Source: Galaxea fascicularis (lineage: Eukaryota; Cnidaria; Anthozoa; Scleractinia; Euphylliidae). Taken from it: a DNA stretch of 64,000 bases. Below, one piece after another: positions 1-12,100 of this stretch (position 1 is its first letter; the number at the start of each line of letters is the position of its first letter). The stretch covers positions 25,194,791 to 25,258,790 of the forward strand of contig OX419337.1 in assembly GCA_948470475.1 (NCBI GenBank). Reading direction: 5' to 3'. The position numbers were made by a program, and so were the translations under genes. The notes below the pieces were generated by a model. That model saw only the letters and a program-made list of their open reading frames with translations, made no database searches and had not been told where the DNA came from.

Positions 1-3000
1 ATATTCTACGTGTACAACAGAGGAATGCGCGATTACACGACGCCGCTAGAGGTGCTGTTAAGGCCTCTCACTTTTGAATAGCCTGCAAAGTCGGCACACA
101 GACAGTCCAATCTATCTGTGTGAGCACGCGCACGTGACGTAACGATATGCTATTAACCAGTTATTTGCGTCATTCGGATAGATTGGTCTGCCTGCGCAGT
201 CAGTCGTCGGAAAAATAGTGCGTGAGTTACATTAGCGCGCACGCGAGGAGAAGCGAAAAAAAAATTTGCTTCTCCTCCTCCACGCGCATCGCTTTGAATC
301 ACGCGCGAATTTTTTATCACTGTCACGCAGCTACGCAGATCAATGTTACTAGACAAGTGATGAAATTTAAAAGTGTGGCCATTCAAATTGAATCTATACA
401 AACGGTTAGTTTCTTGTGGTAGTGTTTCAGACTTTTTCTGTCGTGTTTGCAGCCAATTTTAACCAACACGAAAACACGTGTAGCTATTCTGCTTACGAAA
501 ACTGTAGTTTCTACTCTTTCTTTTTGCCTTATTTAATCCTTTAATTTGCTACTATGGCATTCACTTTGTAGTAGATACCTTTCCTTGTGCAAGTCGCATG
601 CGACAGTGATAACGAAGCGTACAACCGTCAAAAATCTCAGTAACGCGAAACGTGAAAAGCCTACCTCTTACCTTGTTTTCAATGCCTTTTTTCTTGAACA
701 GGAATTAATCAATGTTTTAAAGAGCACAATACAATCCAGTGCGTTACTTTTAGGTGAGTTAGTTTCCGTTTTACAGATTCTCGTTGTGGTTGAATGTCAT
801 GAGACTCGGCTATGCTTGGCCCTGATACTATCAGGAGTAAGAGCTGATTTACCAAAGGTGGTTACAATTCGTGAAACTACCACAGTAAGTTGTTGAACTA
901 TAATTATGTGTTTTTACCTTTTAGTCCTTTGATGCATTGGAGGTGGTCAAGTATAAGCGTTTTGATATAAGCAAATTTAGCTGCTTTTCTTGTGTTGGTT
1001 TTTAATTTGGCCGCGTAAGGTTGTATGACCATTCATATGAAATCCACTAAGCAGTACTTAGTTTCTTGTGGTGCCATTTGATTTTCGTGTTTGGGGCTTT
1101 TATAACGCTTGAAGATCGCAAGAGTTTTGGCGAGATAAGTTCTCTTTGCACCACGTTTCATTTTAGATTCTGACCTGTCCTTGGGAAACAAGCTATTGGT
1201 GTACATTAGCTGCTGTCTGGCTGGTCAGGCGTACCCTGTCGGTTCCATCCCTGAGGATCTCGCCCAGGAAGTAAAGAAAGAAGTAAGGACGCTTGGTGCT
1301 AAAAAGCAAAAGTTATTTACCCGTCTTTGATGCTGTGTGTTGCTCTGCTGGCACTCGAAACTGTTTGTTGAAATAGTTTTGGTTCTTCTAACATACTTGA
1401 TTTGTTCGACAAGTTTCTTATGTCTTCATTTTAGCGTGGGCATCGAAGATGCAAATGCTGTCAGCTCTACGCAGAGAGAGTAGACCGTTGGCAGTCTCGA
1501 CTATCCTAAGTCTTGCATTTTGATACAATCGCTCATGATTATTGAAACGCTAGTTGTAGGAAAATTGCAAAATGGTATTAACTGTCCCATGATATTTTCT
1601 CTACATTGTCGTAATGCTTTAGTCTGTGAAGTCTCCAGTGAAACTCTCCTGAACGCATTTGATTTCCTTTCTCCTTGAGTTTATTGCAAGTTTTTCTTTT
1701 AATTCTCAGGTGTTTAACTGCCTCACGGCCCAAAACACTAGAGATGGTTTTGAAAGTAAGTGACATTTTGCCAAAGCACGCAACGTGATTATTCAGTATC
1801 TTCGAAACACTACTGGAGTTCTTTCTTTTTTCCTTGTCTTTTCTAGCCGAGCTTTCATATCCCCGTTTGCGAGTGTTGCTGCATTTTGATACCCAAGAGT
1901 TTCTGAATGTTCTGGCAATGGTAAGGACGCTTTTTGGCAGCATTTTGGTTCACTAGGCTCTTTGATTGAATAACCGTATGCCCTGTGCGTTTTTTAGATC
2001 GAGAGCTCTGAAGAAGTATTAGGCAGAGAGACAGACAGCCTCTATAAAGGCACCATTTACAGTTTAGTTCTGTCCTTTTTTCGATTACAGGCGTTTGAGC
2101 GCAGAGACTTTGATGACGGTTTTGAGTAAGTTATCTGAACTCGATCTTTTTTTTAGTGCAAAGTTGTTTTTGTTAGAGACATGTGAATTTTTCGTTTTAT
2201 TTCGTGACATTTGCTAACACAAGTTTTAACATACCTTTTGAGATAAGATACTGTTGTCTTGCATTTGTGAAAGAAACCGCACACAAGAATTGTTTCCCTT
2301 GAAGGCTTTTATCTGTGTACCGTTACCTCAGTCTTGCGTGACGTGCGTCACTACACTACCTGTGTTACTTTACACTTATCCAACGTGACGGTCACTTTTA
2401 TTTACTACCTGATAATTTTGTTTGAGATCGAATGTAGTAATTAGTGTTGTACTCGCACTTAAGAGCGTTTTGAACCGATTAACGAGGTCTGTTTTACTTT
2501 GGTTTTGCTGTACTTCGCTCTGTCATTAGTTGACAAAACTCGCGCGACTTTCTTGACCATCGAGAAGCAAAATCAAAACCAATCGTCACCTGCTCGTGCG
2601 CATTTTCCCGTTGCTTCAAGTTCTGATTGGTTCATTGCGCTGTTTGCCTCTCTTGAAATTGGTCGGAGGGATTAATTGTTTTGCTACGTCAATCAACTGA
2701 AAACCGCCCTGTTGGACGGAGACACAAAAGTTAAAGCAACAGTTCTTTCACCACTCTCAAACCGATATTGGCGTTTCTTTTCAGTTCTCCCAGCGGAGTC
2801 ACACGCAGACAGTTTCTTGTGAATATTCTTTTGGATGTAATGGTGCAGGACACAGGTTTTACTGTAAGTTAGTATGTGAGAGAAGATAAGAAATCAAAAA
2901 GGTCTTAATTTTATTTCAGAGTGTCATTCTTAATCAACAATTGCAACTCTACAAGACATTTTTATTGCAGACCGTTGATTCATCAAGGTCTTACTTATCA

Positions 3001-6000
3001 TTTCTATGTTAGAAGTAATAGAAGTCTTCGTTTCATTATTTCTTTTTTTTATTTTTGCATAAACAGCCAAGCCAAGTTGGGTCGTTGTTCACATTTCTTG
3101 CGCGTCAGATGGCAAAACACGAGAACAGGATACAAGTGAACAAAGTCCTGTTTGAACAGGTGAGTTGGTTTTAAATAAGAGTTGGGGAGGGGTAGGTGAG
3201 CCGGTGCGGGGGTGGGGTAAGGGTGTTATTTTTAGTGAAGGGCTCTCTTTAAGGCCTTTTTCCCGGGATCAACGAGTACATGGCAGTGATGTCTTTTGCT
3301 TTTGATGTCCGACTGGTGACCTTGTATTTATCTTTGTAGGTGCTCGAGTACCTTGCTAACCCCGATGATGACTCCAGACACGAGGAAAGGCAACAAGTAA
3401 GCAACTTAATTTGGTGGTAAATTACTGTACAGAAGCAGGGAGTGAGCAACCAAGGCAGATTCATACTTTAAATATCCATTGTGGTTTAGATGTCACATCG
3501 TACGAATTCGTATTTCTTTTGCTTTAGTCCAGGCTAAACGACGATGGCAGAATTCCCACACTTGCTCTGTTTTGGCCTGAAACTTTCATGCGATCTCGGT
3601 GACTCGCGGACTCCCTTGTATTCTTATCAAAGTTTAACCCGCTAACATTTTTCCTGAGGATGAACGAGAATTGTCTCACATTTTGATGCCATGTATGAGT
3701 GTAAAGATGGCTGAATAAATATCGGAAATCAGATCTATGATATCATGCGTCATCTCTCAGTAGACTTTCATGAACTCTCACGCCAGTTTCGCCCAGGCGC
3801 TGAGAGTCGTTCAACTCTCCTGAGAGCCAACTCTTGGAAACTCTCGGCGGTTTGCTTCTCCCTTTGGGAGCGCGTACGGTCCCACATTTCGTTGGCACCT
3901 TCTGCTGTAAATAAAGGCATTAACCCTGAAATGCTGAGATTCTTCGCCATTTTTTTAGGCCTTGTTAGAGCTTTGGAATGCAGGTGGCCTCAAACAGTTT
4001 GATGACGCCAGAATTCTGGTTCTTGCAGAGAATGCCAAATTGTGAGTATTTTCGTGTAACAAGTTTTATTTTGTCGTTTGTTTGCGCCTGTTTTGGAAGA
4101 AGGAAACTCAAAGGATAGCATATTTTTTGTTGCGTTTTCATCATCACTGTCTTTTGGGTAATACAGAAACTGCAGAGAGTAGAGGATTTTTGTGGAGAGT
4201 AGATAGGACGATGAATTTGTTCTAATGTTACACGAAGATTTCAAAGTATAAGTAGTCTTCACATCTGCCGACCTCTCTTACGGGCTTACCACTGTTCTGT
4301 TCTAGTTACCGTGTGTGTGAGATGCTGTACGAGAGAAAACGACAGTTCGCTAAGGTTCTCTCGTGTTACTTTCGAGATTCCTTCCGAGAGGTATGGAGTG
4401 CACTATAATGTTTATTCTTTTACTGTAATACTGATTTGTTATTTGACGACGAGTTCCTTGATGACATTTTCCCAGTCTATTCTCCTCATAGTCTCTCGTT
4501 TCCTGGTTTCCCTGTGTTCCTTTATGCTTTTCTTTGTCAGGGAAGAGCGTGTTCTGTTGCCTTACCATAAAAGTAAATTGTCATTTAAGATGTAACAGAT
4601 CCTCGTGGTTATAAGGGCAACTTAAGCAGCAGTAGCGAAAAAAGAAAACAAAATCGAAATAATTCAGGCTTGTGAAGGATTTAAACCCATGGTAACTGCG
4701 ATACCGGTGCAGCGATCTAGACCCTATGCGTAAATGGCTGCCTTGTAATTTTGAAAATTTTAAAATGTCTGCAACTTACAAAAGAAGTGAATACCAGGAA
4801 AGAACTTGTCAAAATGAGTCCTTGTGTGTAGTTTCAAGGTCACATTCTCATTTGACAAGACGTTATAAGCATTTGAATTCTGGCTAAAACATGAAAGCGA
4901 GGCTAGTTGGGCTAGGTTATCATCTCCCATACAAATTTCTTAATTTTGAATGAGCCATAACTTTGCAGCTGTTTAACAAAAAACGTTGAAACTACCCAAG
5001 ACAACATATTTTGTAGTGCCTGGTAATCAGGTAGCATTCTTATTTTTAAAAATTTAATCAAGCCAAAAATGGCAGGGCGGCCATTTATGCATAGGGTGTC
5101 TACCAACAAGTTAACAAGCCAACTTGAAGCTGTTTATTTCGGTGGTTCAACCTGTGAACATCCTGTGAGTGATGATTTTTCCACCGCAGTTAAGATATGT
5201 TTGTTTCGTATATTCACAGTCTTTTATTCATCATTCACTGGGTCATACCTGACTGCTGAACCTTAACCCTGCTTTCAGCAAGGGGTTTAATCACGACTTT
5301 TCTTTATTTCATGGGACAAATGCCACTTCTTTCAAAACAGCATCAAGTATTTGCGTATGTTCATTATGTGATGACCGAGGATGTCTACACGGACCTGGAA
5401 AGAGACGAACTCAAGCAAGCATCGCTTAATAGCTTGCAGGTTGGTTTAAAAACGTGAAAGTAAATAGAAACATGAGGCGTTTGCAACAATAATAGCAACC
5501 GGCCAACAAAACCAAAAGGCAGACGAACTACAAACAAACTTAACCCATCGTAACATTGTTAGTGCTCGTTCATCAAAGTTTTCATTTGAAAGGTTGTACG
5601 TTTGGGCATAATCTACAGACTGAAATGTTAGAACCACCTTGTACAGCATAATAAACAGCACCACAGGAAAGTACTGCTCAGTAGCTTTCATTTGAATGGT
5701 CACACTTAAGGATTTCATCCACGGTCTCAACATGCAGATAGAACCACCTTGTACAGCTTAAATCAGCACCACAGGAAAGTACTGCACAGTAGCTGTCATT
5801 TGAATGGTCACGCTGAGTGATTTTTCCTGCAAGTTTTAAACTTAGGACCATCTCACAGAGCTCTCGTTTGAATGGATACATTTAAGAATCATTCGGACTA
5901 AAACTGAGGGCATTCATATCAGCTTGTCGGAGTGAAATTGCTCAGGTGATGTCTGGTTTCCTTTCTTATTTATACAATTTTGGTTTGAATAACAAACCTT

Positions 6001-6105
6001 GTTTCTTTCTTGCAGAGTTTCCTTTCAATAAATTGTGGCAAAACTGCGCACATGATAATCACAGAGTTTCCGGACACTCTAACGATTGTCATTCGTCAGT
6101 TAGAG
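1..6105 (+). CDS. VPS8: VPS8 exon block 1: solenoid region
   Basis: Exons: 1-51 (open at the window edge), 702-753, 1167-1282, about 1450-1480 (31 nt, tentative), 1847-1920, 2091-2125, 2785-2863, 3067-3159, 3340-3396, 3959-4041, 4306-4390, 5341-5439 and 6016-6105. Each is bounded by AG and GT and matches consecutive VPS8 segments (for example LARQMAKHENR, LLELWNAGGL, CEMLYERKRQFAKV). The gap between 1282 (phase 0) and 1847 (phase 1) needs an exon of length 1 modulo 3. The 31-nt candidate fits, but its acceptor is poor because a better AG at 1434 precedes it and breaks the frame. The donor after 51 (gtgctg) is also weak but restores the family alignment. Confidence 0.85.
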
Positions 6106-9100
6106 GTAAGAAATAGAGAAGCTCTATATCTCTTTCTGTCATATTTGAAACTGGGTGGCAGGGTGGCCGAGTGGTTAGGGCGCTGGATTTCAACGCGTGT
6201 GACCCGGGTTCAAATCCCGCTCTGGCCACTAGCTGGTGTTGTTCTGGGTAAGTACCTGGTTCAACTCCTCGGTCATCCTTGTAAGATAGCCAACCGGTTT
6301 GCCTCCCGCCGGTTGGGATTCTTATCATGTTACGTTTATTTGAATTATTTGTTTCTATGGATTTAAGTGGAGTGCCTGTAAACTAGCTTCATAGCTAAGT
6401 GCACTTCCACTATAAACAGTAAATTTTTTGTATTTATTTATTTATTTGTAAGCAGCCAAATTAGAGTCATAGATAGCGCAACCGTTGAAAGCGCGGGAAA
6501 TCTTACCATCGATATATGGCGTGGAGAAAAGATGGTGCAAGTGGCAAGCGCTGTAAAATGTGTAACGAAAACACCTAATGCTACTGGTTGGAAAGAAGGG
6601 AAATTAGAGGGCGGAAACAAATAATGGGCTGACGGATAAGGGGGGGTTATCAGAAGCCGGATTCCGGTGCTTGTTTTTATGGAACATGTTACTTGCTTTG
6701 GAGGAACTAAAAACCTGTCTAAACAAGAACACATTGCCTTAGCGTTAGGAGCCCATACTAGGTGTCTTCCTCCTTGAAAATCTGGTAAGACCCATCAAGA
6801 TGTGCCTATGAAAATTTTTAACCTTCAGAACTGGATCAAGTTAGTTCCGTTCTTTTAATTTTCAAACGTTAGCATGGCTATTGCTCAATACGTGTATTTA
6901 GCGTTTATTCTTGTTTTTCGTTCTCTCTACCAGGGTCAACCCACAACACAGTACGAATTCCTGAAAGGAGTCTTCGAAAACAAGTAAGCATCTGTCTTTC
7001 TTTGGAGAGACCAAACTGAAGGCTAAAAGGAAGAGAGACAAACGCAAATGTACATTAAAAATAAACGACAGCAAAAACTTCCACTCATATTTTATCAAGA
7101 AAAGCTGCAAAATTGGTCGTATGTTAGAATAAAATGTTTTCTTTGACTAATTTAACGATCCAGCACTGGGTAAGAAAATGGGGAATCGTTTCCTATTACT
7201 TTTGCCCTCAGTTTCATGCCCACACTTATATTTAGAACAACGACTGCTGGCCGTCCAGAGGACACGCCTGATGCTGAAGTCCATGAAAAATATATCGAGC
7301 TGATGTGCAAATACCAACCAGACCTGGTGCACAGTTACTTAAGGAACACGGAAAACTACAGACTGGAGGAAACACTCGCGGTATGAGATGCCTAAATTCT
7401 CCTTACAGTATGACGTCTTGGCCAACTATACAAGACGTGAGAATATAGCAAATGATCACGACTGATAAAAGGTGTTGATGTTAAGCGAAATTCTCTTACC
7501 TCACGGTGTGACACTGGTGTACTTTTTTTTTGTCCGTAGATTGTTCGTCAGTTCAACAATACGTATGCTACAGCGTATCTTTTGGAGAAGGCTGGTGACA
7601 TTCATGGCGCCTTCCAGCTTCTTTTAGAGGTATGGGTAACAAATGATTAGGGAAACAACTACATTATATGGGCTGTACTCTTTACCTTGTCGGGTTTACT
7701 GGTTACTATAAAAAAAAAGACGCCTGATCGCAGGTTAGTTTAGCCCCGTGCTTACAACTCTTCGCTCCCACCCCCTCCGTCCACCACCCACCCCTCCCAC
7801 CACTTCCCTCACCACCTCTTCCCTTCTCTTCATCAGTGTAGTGTATTTCTTCGTTGAATGGATGCAGTTATCAGCCATTAGGTCCAATAGCTTTCATTTG
7901 AATGGTCTGGCACTTCATAAAGGTTTCAGTTTCATACAAAAAACCTTTAACATGTCGATGTAAATGTTCAAAACAATTCTTTTGTGTCTGCAGACTCTGA
8001 AGGTGAAAGTAAAGACCCTTTGTGATGTTTTTGAGAAGCAAGAATTTCCACCCTCAAACGGTATGTTATGATTGCCTTGGAGTGCTTTTTTTCTGCATGA
8101 TCTATTGAAGTTTCGAATTTTACTCTCTCCTTACAGAACCACTCTTTAGATATAGACACTCGGTCCAGATTATTTGGGCGCTGGTTTCAAGTCACCTCAC
8201 TTGCTTTTCAGAATGCACATGCGTTGTTTTGACCGAACGTATTCGTGTGCTCCCTTATTCTTCATTGCTGCTAAATCATGACTGCCGGTTAATGATCTTT
8301 CAGAAATCAGAAAGATGACTGCAAATATCGAGGCAGTACTGCTGGGTGTTTTAATTCCCTTGTGTCAACGAAACTCTGGGAGACTTGAAGAAGCGGATCG
8401 AGAGGTATAGCCTCACTTTTCTTACGGATAGTAGTTGATTTGTATAAGAATGAGATGAAAGAAAAGGCCTAGCAAAAGCGTTAATGAAAAATCGCACAGA
8501 GTTGCGAATCATACACGATTATTGCTTTTCTAAACTGTGTGATCAAAAGGGGGATCTTTCCCAGATAATATTTTCAAGCGCTTTGATCCAATTAGTGCCT
8601 CTTTCGCCGCGCTTAGCTCAATTGTATTTACTTTCCACTTTCGGGCTCTCAGTTCTTGTTAGTTCATACCCTTCCTCGCATAGCCCGGCCAGTTCGTAGA
8701 CTTACGCTTCATTCCCGTAAGGTCATATTTTCGTACTTGGTTGTAGTAAACCTTTTTCGTACACCTAGTCCGCGTTAGGCCACATTTTCAACTTCTTGGC
8801 GTCAGTTCCTGCACATGTTCCACGCTTAGCTAACATTAGTGTCTGTTTCTCTACACTTTTCACGTCATGCTTTTCCCGCTCCTGTGTCAGATCATTTAAT
8901 AATTCCCCGCGTTTGGCTCCAGTTAGTTGACGACGCTTTTGTTGGTTAGTAACGGTAACAGCTTCGTCGACATATTTTACGAGAAATTTGTCTTTCTTTT
9001 CAGGCTTTGTGGTTTCCTCTCTTGGAAACTGTCATGGCGCCTCAGCGAAAGTGTAAAGACACAACTAGTGCTTATTTTCTAGGTGAGGAGCGTTTCTTTT

Positions 9101-12100
9101 TCTTGCTCATGCCCTGCGTCTCATAGATTACAACAACGAAGAATTGATTGTTCGTAATACGACAATTTTGGAACTGCAGTTGTAATTCTATCCACCACAG
9201 CTTTCAAAGATCAAACAAGACACGTGCTGAACAGCATGATGGGATACATATCGTTACCAGCCATTCTTCAGAAGATAATGCAGGTATATGGGATGCTTTG
9301 GGAGCCTCTCTGTATTATCAATGGAGAGTTTTCACTCATGTTATCAGCGGCCATATTGGTTTAAAGTGCCCATAACCCCAAAATATTTTATTCGCTAACA
9401 TGCATCTTTGCACCTGTTTGAAACAAATTGCGGTATTTTTTTCCTTTTTTCACTGAATCTTGACTTTTTATAGGCTTTAAAACAGAGCATCTTTTGATTC
9501 ACGACCGAGTCAGAAGAGGAGTGGGTCAATTCCTGATTGACGTCACAAACTGATTTGCATCGCATTAACTCTTTGTAAACATGCATGCAAATCAGTTTGT
9601 GACGTCAAATCAGGAATAGACCCACTCCCCTTCTGACTCGGTCGTGAATCAAATGATGCCCAGTTTCAAAGCCTATAAAAGTCAAGATTTGGAGAAAAAA
9701 GGACAAAAAGTGCTGCAATCCGGGTGCAAAGATGCATGTTACCGAAAAAAATATTTTGGGGTTATAGGCACTTTAATAAAACAAAAGAAAGTATCTGCGT
9801 GAAAATAACGTTCAATTTCCTGAGGGTGAACCTGGTCCACCAATATGGCCGCCTTTCCTTTGTTTTGATACCAACAAAGCCGCCGTGACGTCATGTAAAA
9901 ACGCTCCATTGGACAAACCACGTGGTTTCTCATGCCAACGTAGGTTGACCCTTTAACACCCAGAACTGATTAGCATATAATTTCCCCTTATAATATCAAT
10001 ATATTGTCCTGCAGACAGGTGATGAGAATAAACAAATTCAGTATTAGTCAGCGGGTGTTATCCTGATATAACCCCAAAATCTCTTAACTAATGTACAAGG
10101 AAATGTATAGCAGCAAGAAAGGAGAATTACTTATCGGATCTTGGGAGTAAAATGGGTTGACTCATCCTCGGTGTAAAAACCTGTGAAGCTCTCAAATGAC
10201 GTAAAACAAAGATAACAAAACATAAACAATAGCGTACAGCAAAACAATAACTCATAAAACAAAGAAAACCTCGTCAGGTTTTTACACCGAGGATGACCCC
10301 GTGGTTTGGGCGAATTGGACTTTTTCGTATGGTAACCACTTTTGTTTTTTGATTTAGGATCCAACGTACAGTACTGGCAAATTTGGTGAAATCAAGGAAT
10401 TAATTTTAGGAATGTTAGATACGTACAGTTATGAGTCGGTAAGTGAACTGTTTTCATCCTCTGGAAAAAAAAGAAGAAAAGAAACACAAGCCAGCAATGT
10501 CGAGTTTGCTCGTTTTGGCACGGGCTTGACAAGTGTCACAAGTTCGTATGGCATGCGTTGTACGTATCTTGAGCGTATTTCATCTGTATGAACATATAGA
10601 CCCATTTTAGAATAGGCCATTTCCGAGTTCACGTCTGCCTCCTCTTCAAAGCGAGTCTAAGTGCGAAGTTTTTGTTATGAAAATTAGTTTTCATTCATAT
10701 GTAAAGTAGAACTAATTACCATCACAAAAACTTCGCACTTAGGGCTGGCCCGGTTAACCGGGCTGGTTTGAGTTTGCCGGGATCTCGGCATGTTTGTTAA
10801 ACGCAACAAAAATCAACTTCGCGATTACATGACAACCGGGCCAGCCCACACCGAAGCAGCCCGGCTCATGTAATCAGGCCCTTAGACTCGCTTTGAAGAG
10901 GAGGCAGACATGAACTCGGAAATGGCCTATTGTCTTTTTGTTTAAAATATTCGCGAGCCTTCGTTGCAAAAGGTTTTTTTTTTCTCGAGTTTCTTCTTTT
11001 TGAAAATCTTTTGCTGTCTGTTACTTTATTTGTGGTTATTTTCAGTTTAACATTCATTCACAACAGCTGAAATTGTTAACATGAATGCGTGGGTTGAGTA
11101 CCTTAAGTATCATTTGTAGTGATTTTTAGTGTCGAAAGTAATTCTCGTTTGCTTTGTTTTTTTTTTTTTTTGGTTTTACTTCGCTCTGTGGTTGGTCAGC
11201 AAAGCTCGCGCTGCTATTTGTCTGTCATGATTGGTCAGAGTAATTATTTTCCTTCAATCTTTATCTAAATCTTCGCCTTGTTTGTTCTTTTGCAGACGTT
11301 ATTAAAAACTACGAACAAACTGTTAGCAGGAGATCTTCACTCCTCTCTCAGCCATCTTAAACGTCAATCCAATCTAGGGTTTACTCCCAAATCCTTCAAA
11401 TGCGCCATCTGTAATAGACTCATCACTGACGAAAATGTCAGCGGTCAGCGTGATAATATCATCGTCTTTAGGTAGGGACTATATATAGGCTTGTTCTTTT
11501 GGAACTATTTTGAAATGGAAATATAATCGGAATAAATGGTAATGCAGTTCTGGAGTAGTATTCTAATTCTGTTCCGGTTAGCAGAGTAGAACATGGGTGA
11601 TTTATTTTATTTATTTTTTTTTTTTTGTGGGAGGAGTTTTATCGGGAAATTTGTGCGCGCCCCGCCAAGTTAATGACATAGCACCGGAATTCATGTTCAG
11701 ACAGTTGGCCCAGACTATTTTGCGCGCTGGTTTTCAGTGTTTGTTCTCTTAATTGCCTTTTGTGCCTTGTTAGGTGTTGTCATGTTTATCATTCGGAATG
11801 CATGGCTGGGGCTACTGGAACAGAGGGAAATTGGATTTGTATGCTGTGTAACAAAACTGGTCTTTCGCGCCTTTCCTCGGGAAAAGGCAAAACACCACTT
11901 GGGAAATTGGCAAAACCATCGTCAACAGTGACAAAGGTATGGCCTAGCTAAAGGTACCGAATATTTTCTTGTTGGTGGTCGTCTTTGAAACAATTTCATA
12001 TTTGAATAATGGTCAAGTATTTAGTGTAAACTTTGAGAGGTTGTCTTTCCAGTAGACTAAGGCCATGTCCACACTGATGCGTTTTTGTTTGAAAACGCAT

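Noticed and set aside
546..896. An open frame with VVVECHETRL, resembling the VPS8 segment before YVYNRGM, as a possible VPS8 exon
   Set aside because: The true YVYNRGM exon lies upstream at 1-51, so this would be out of order. The exon at 702-753 fits in phase and in sequence, so the similarity is chance.
6157..6232. A functional tRNA gene
   Set aside because: The A-box and B-box are good, but stem pairing is imperfect and the sequence continues into a SINE body and tail.
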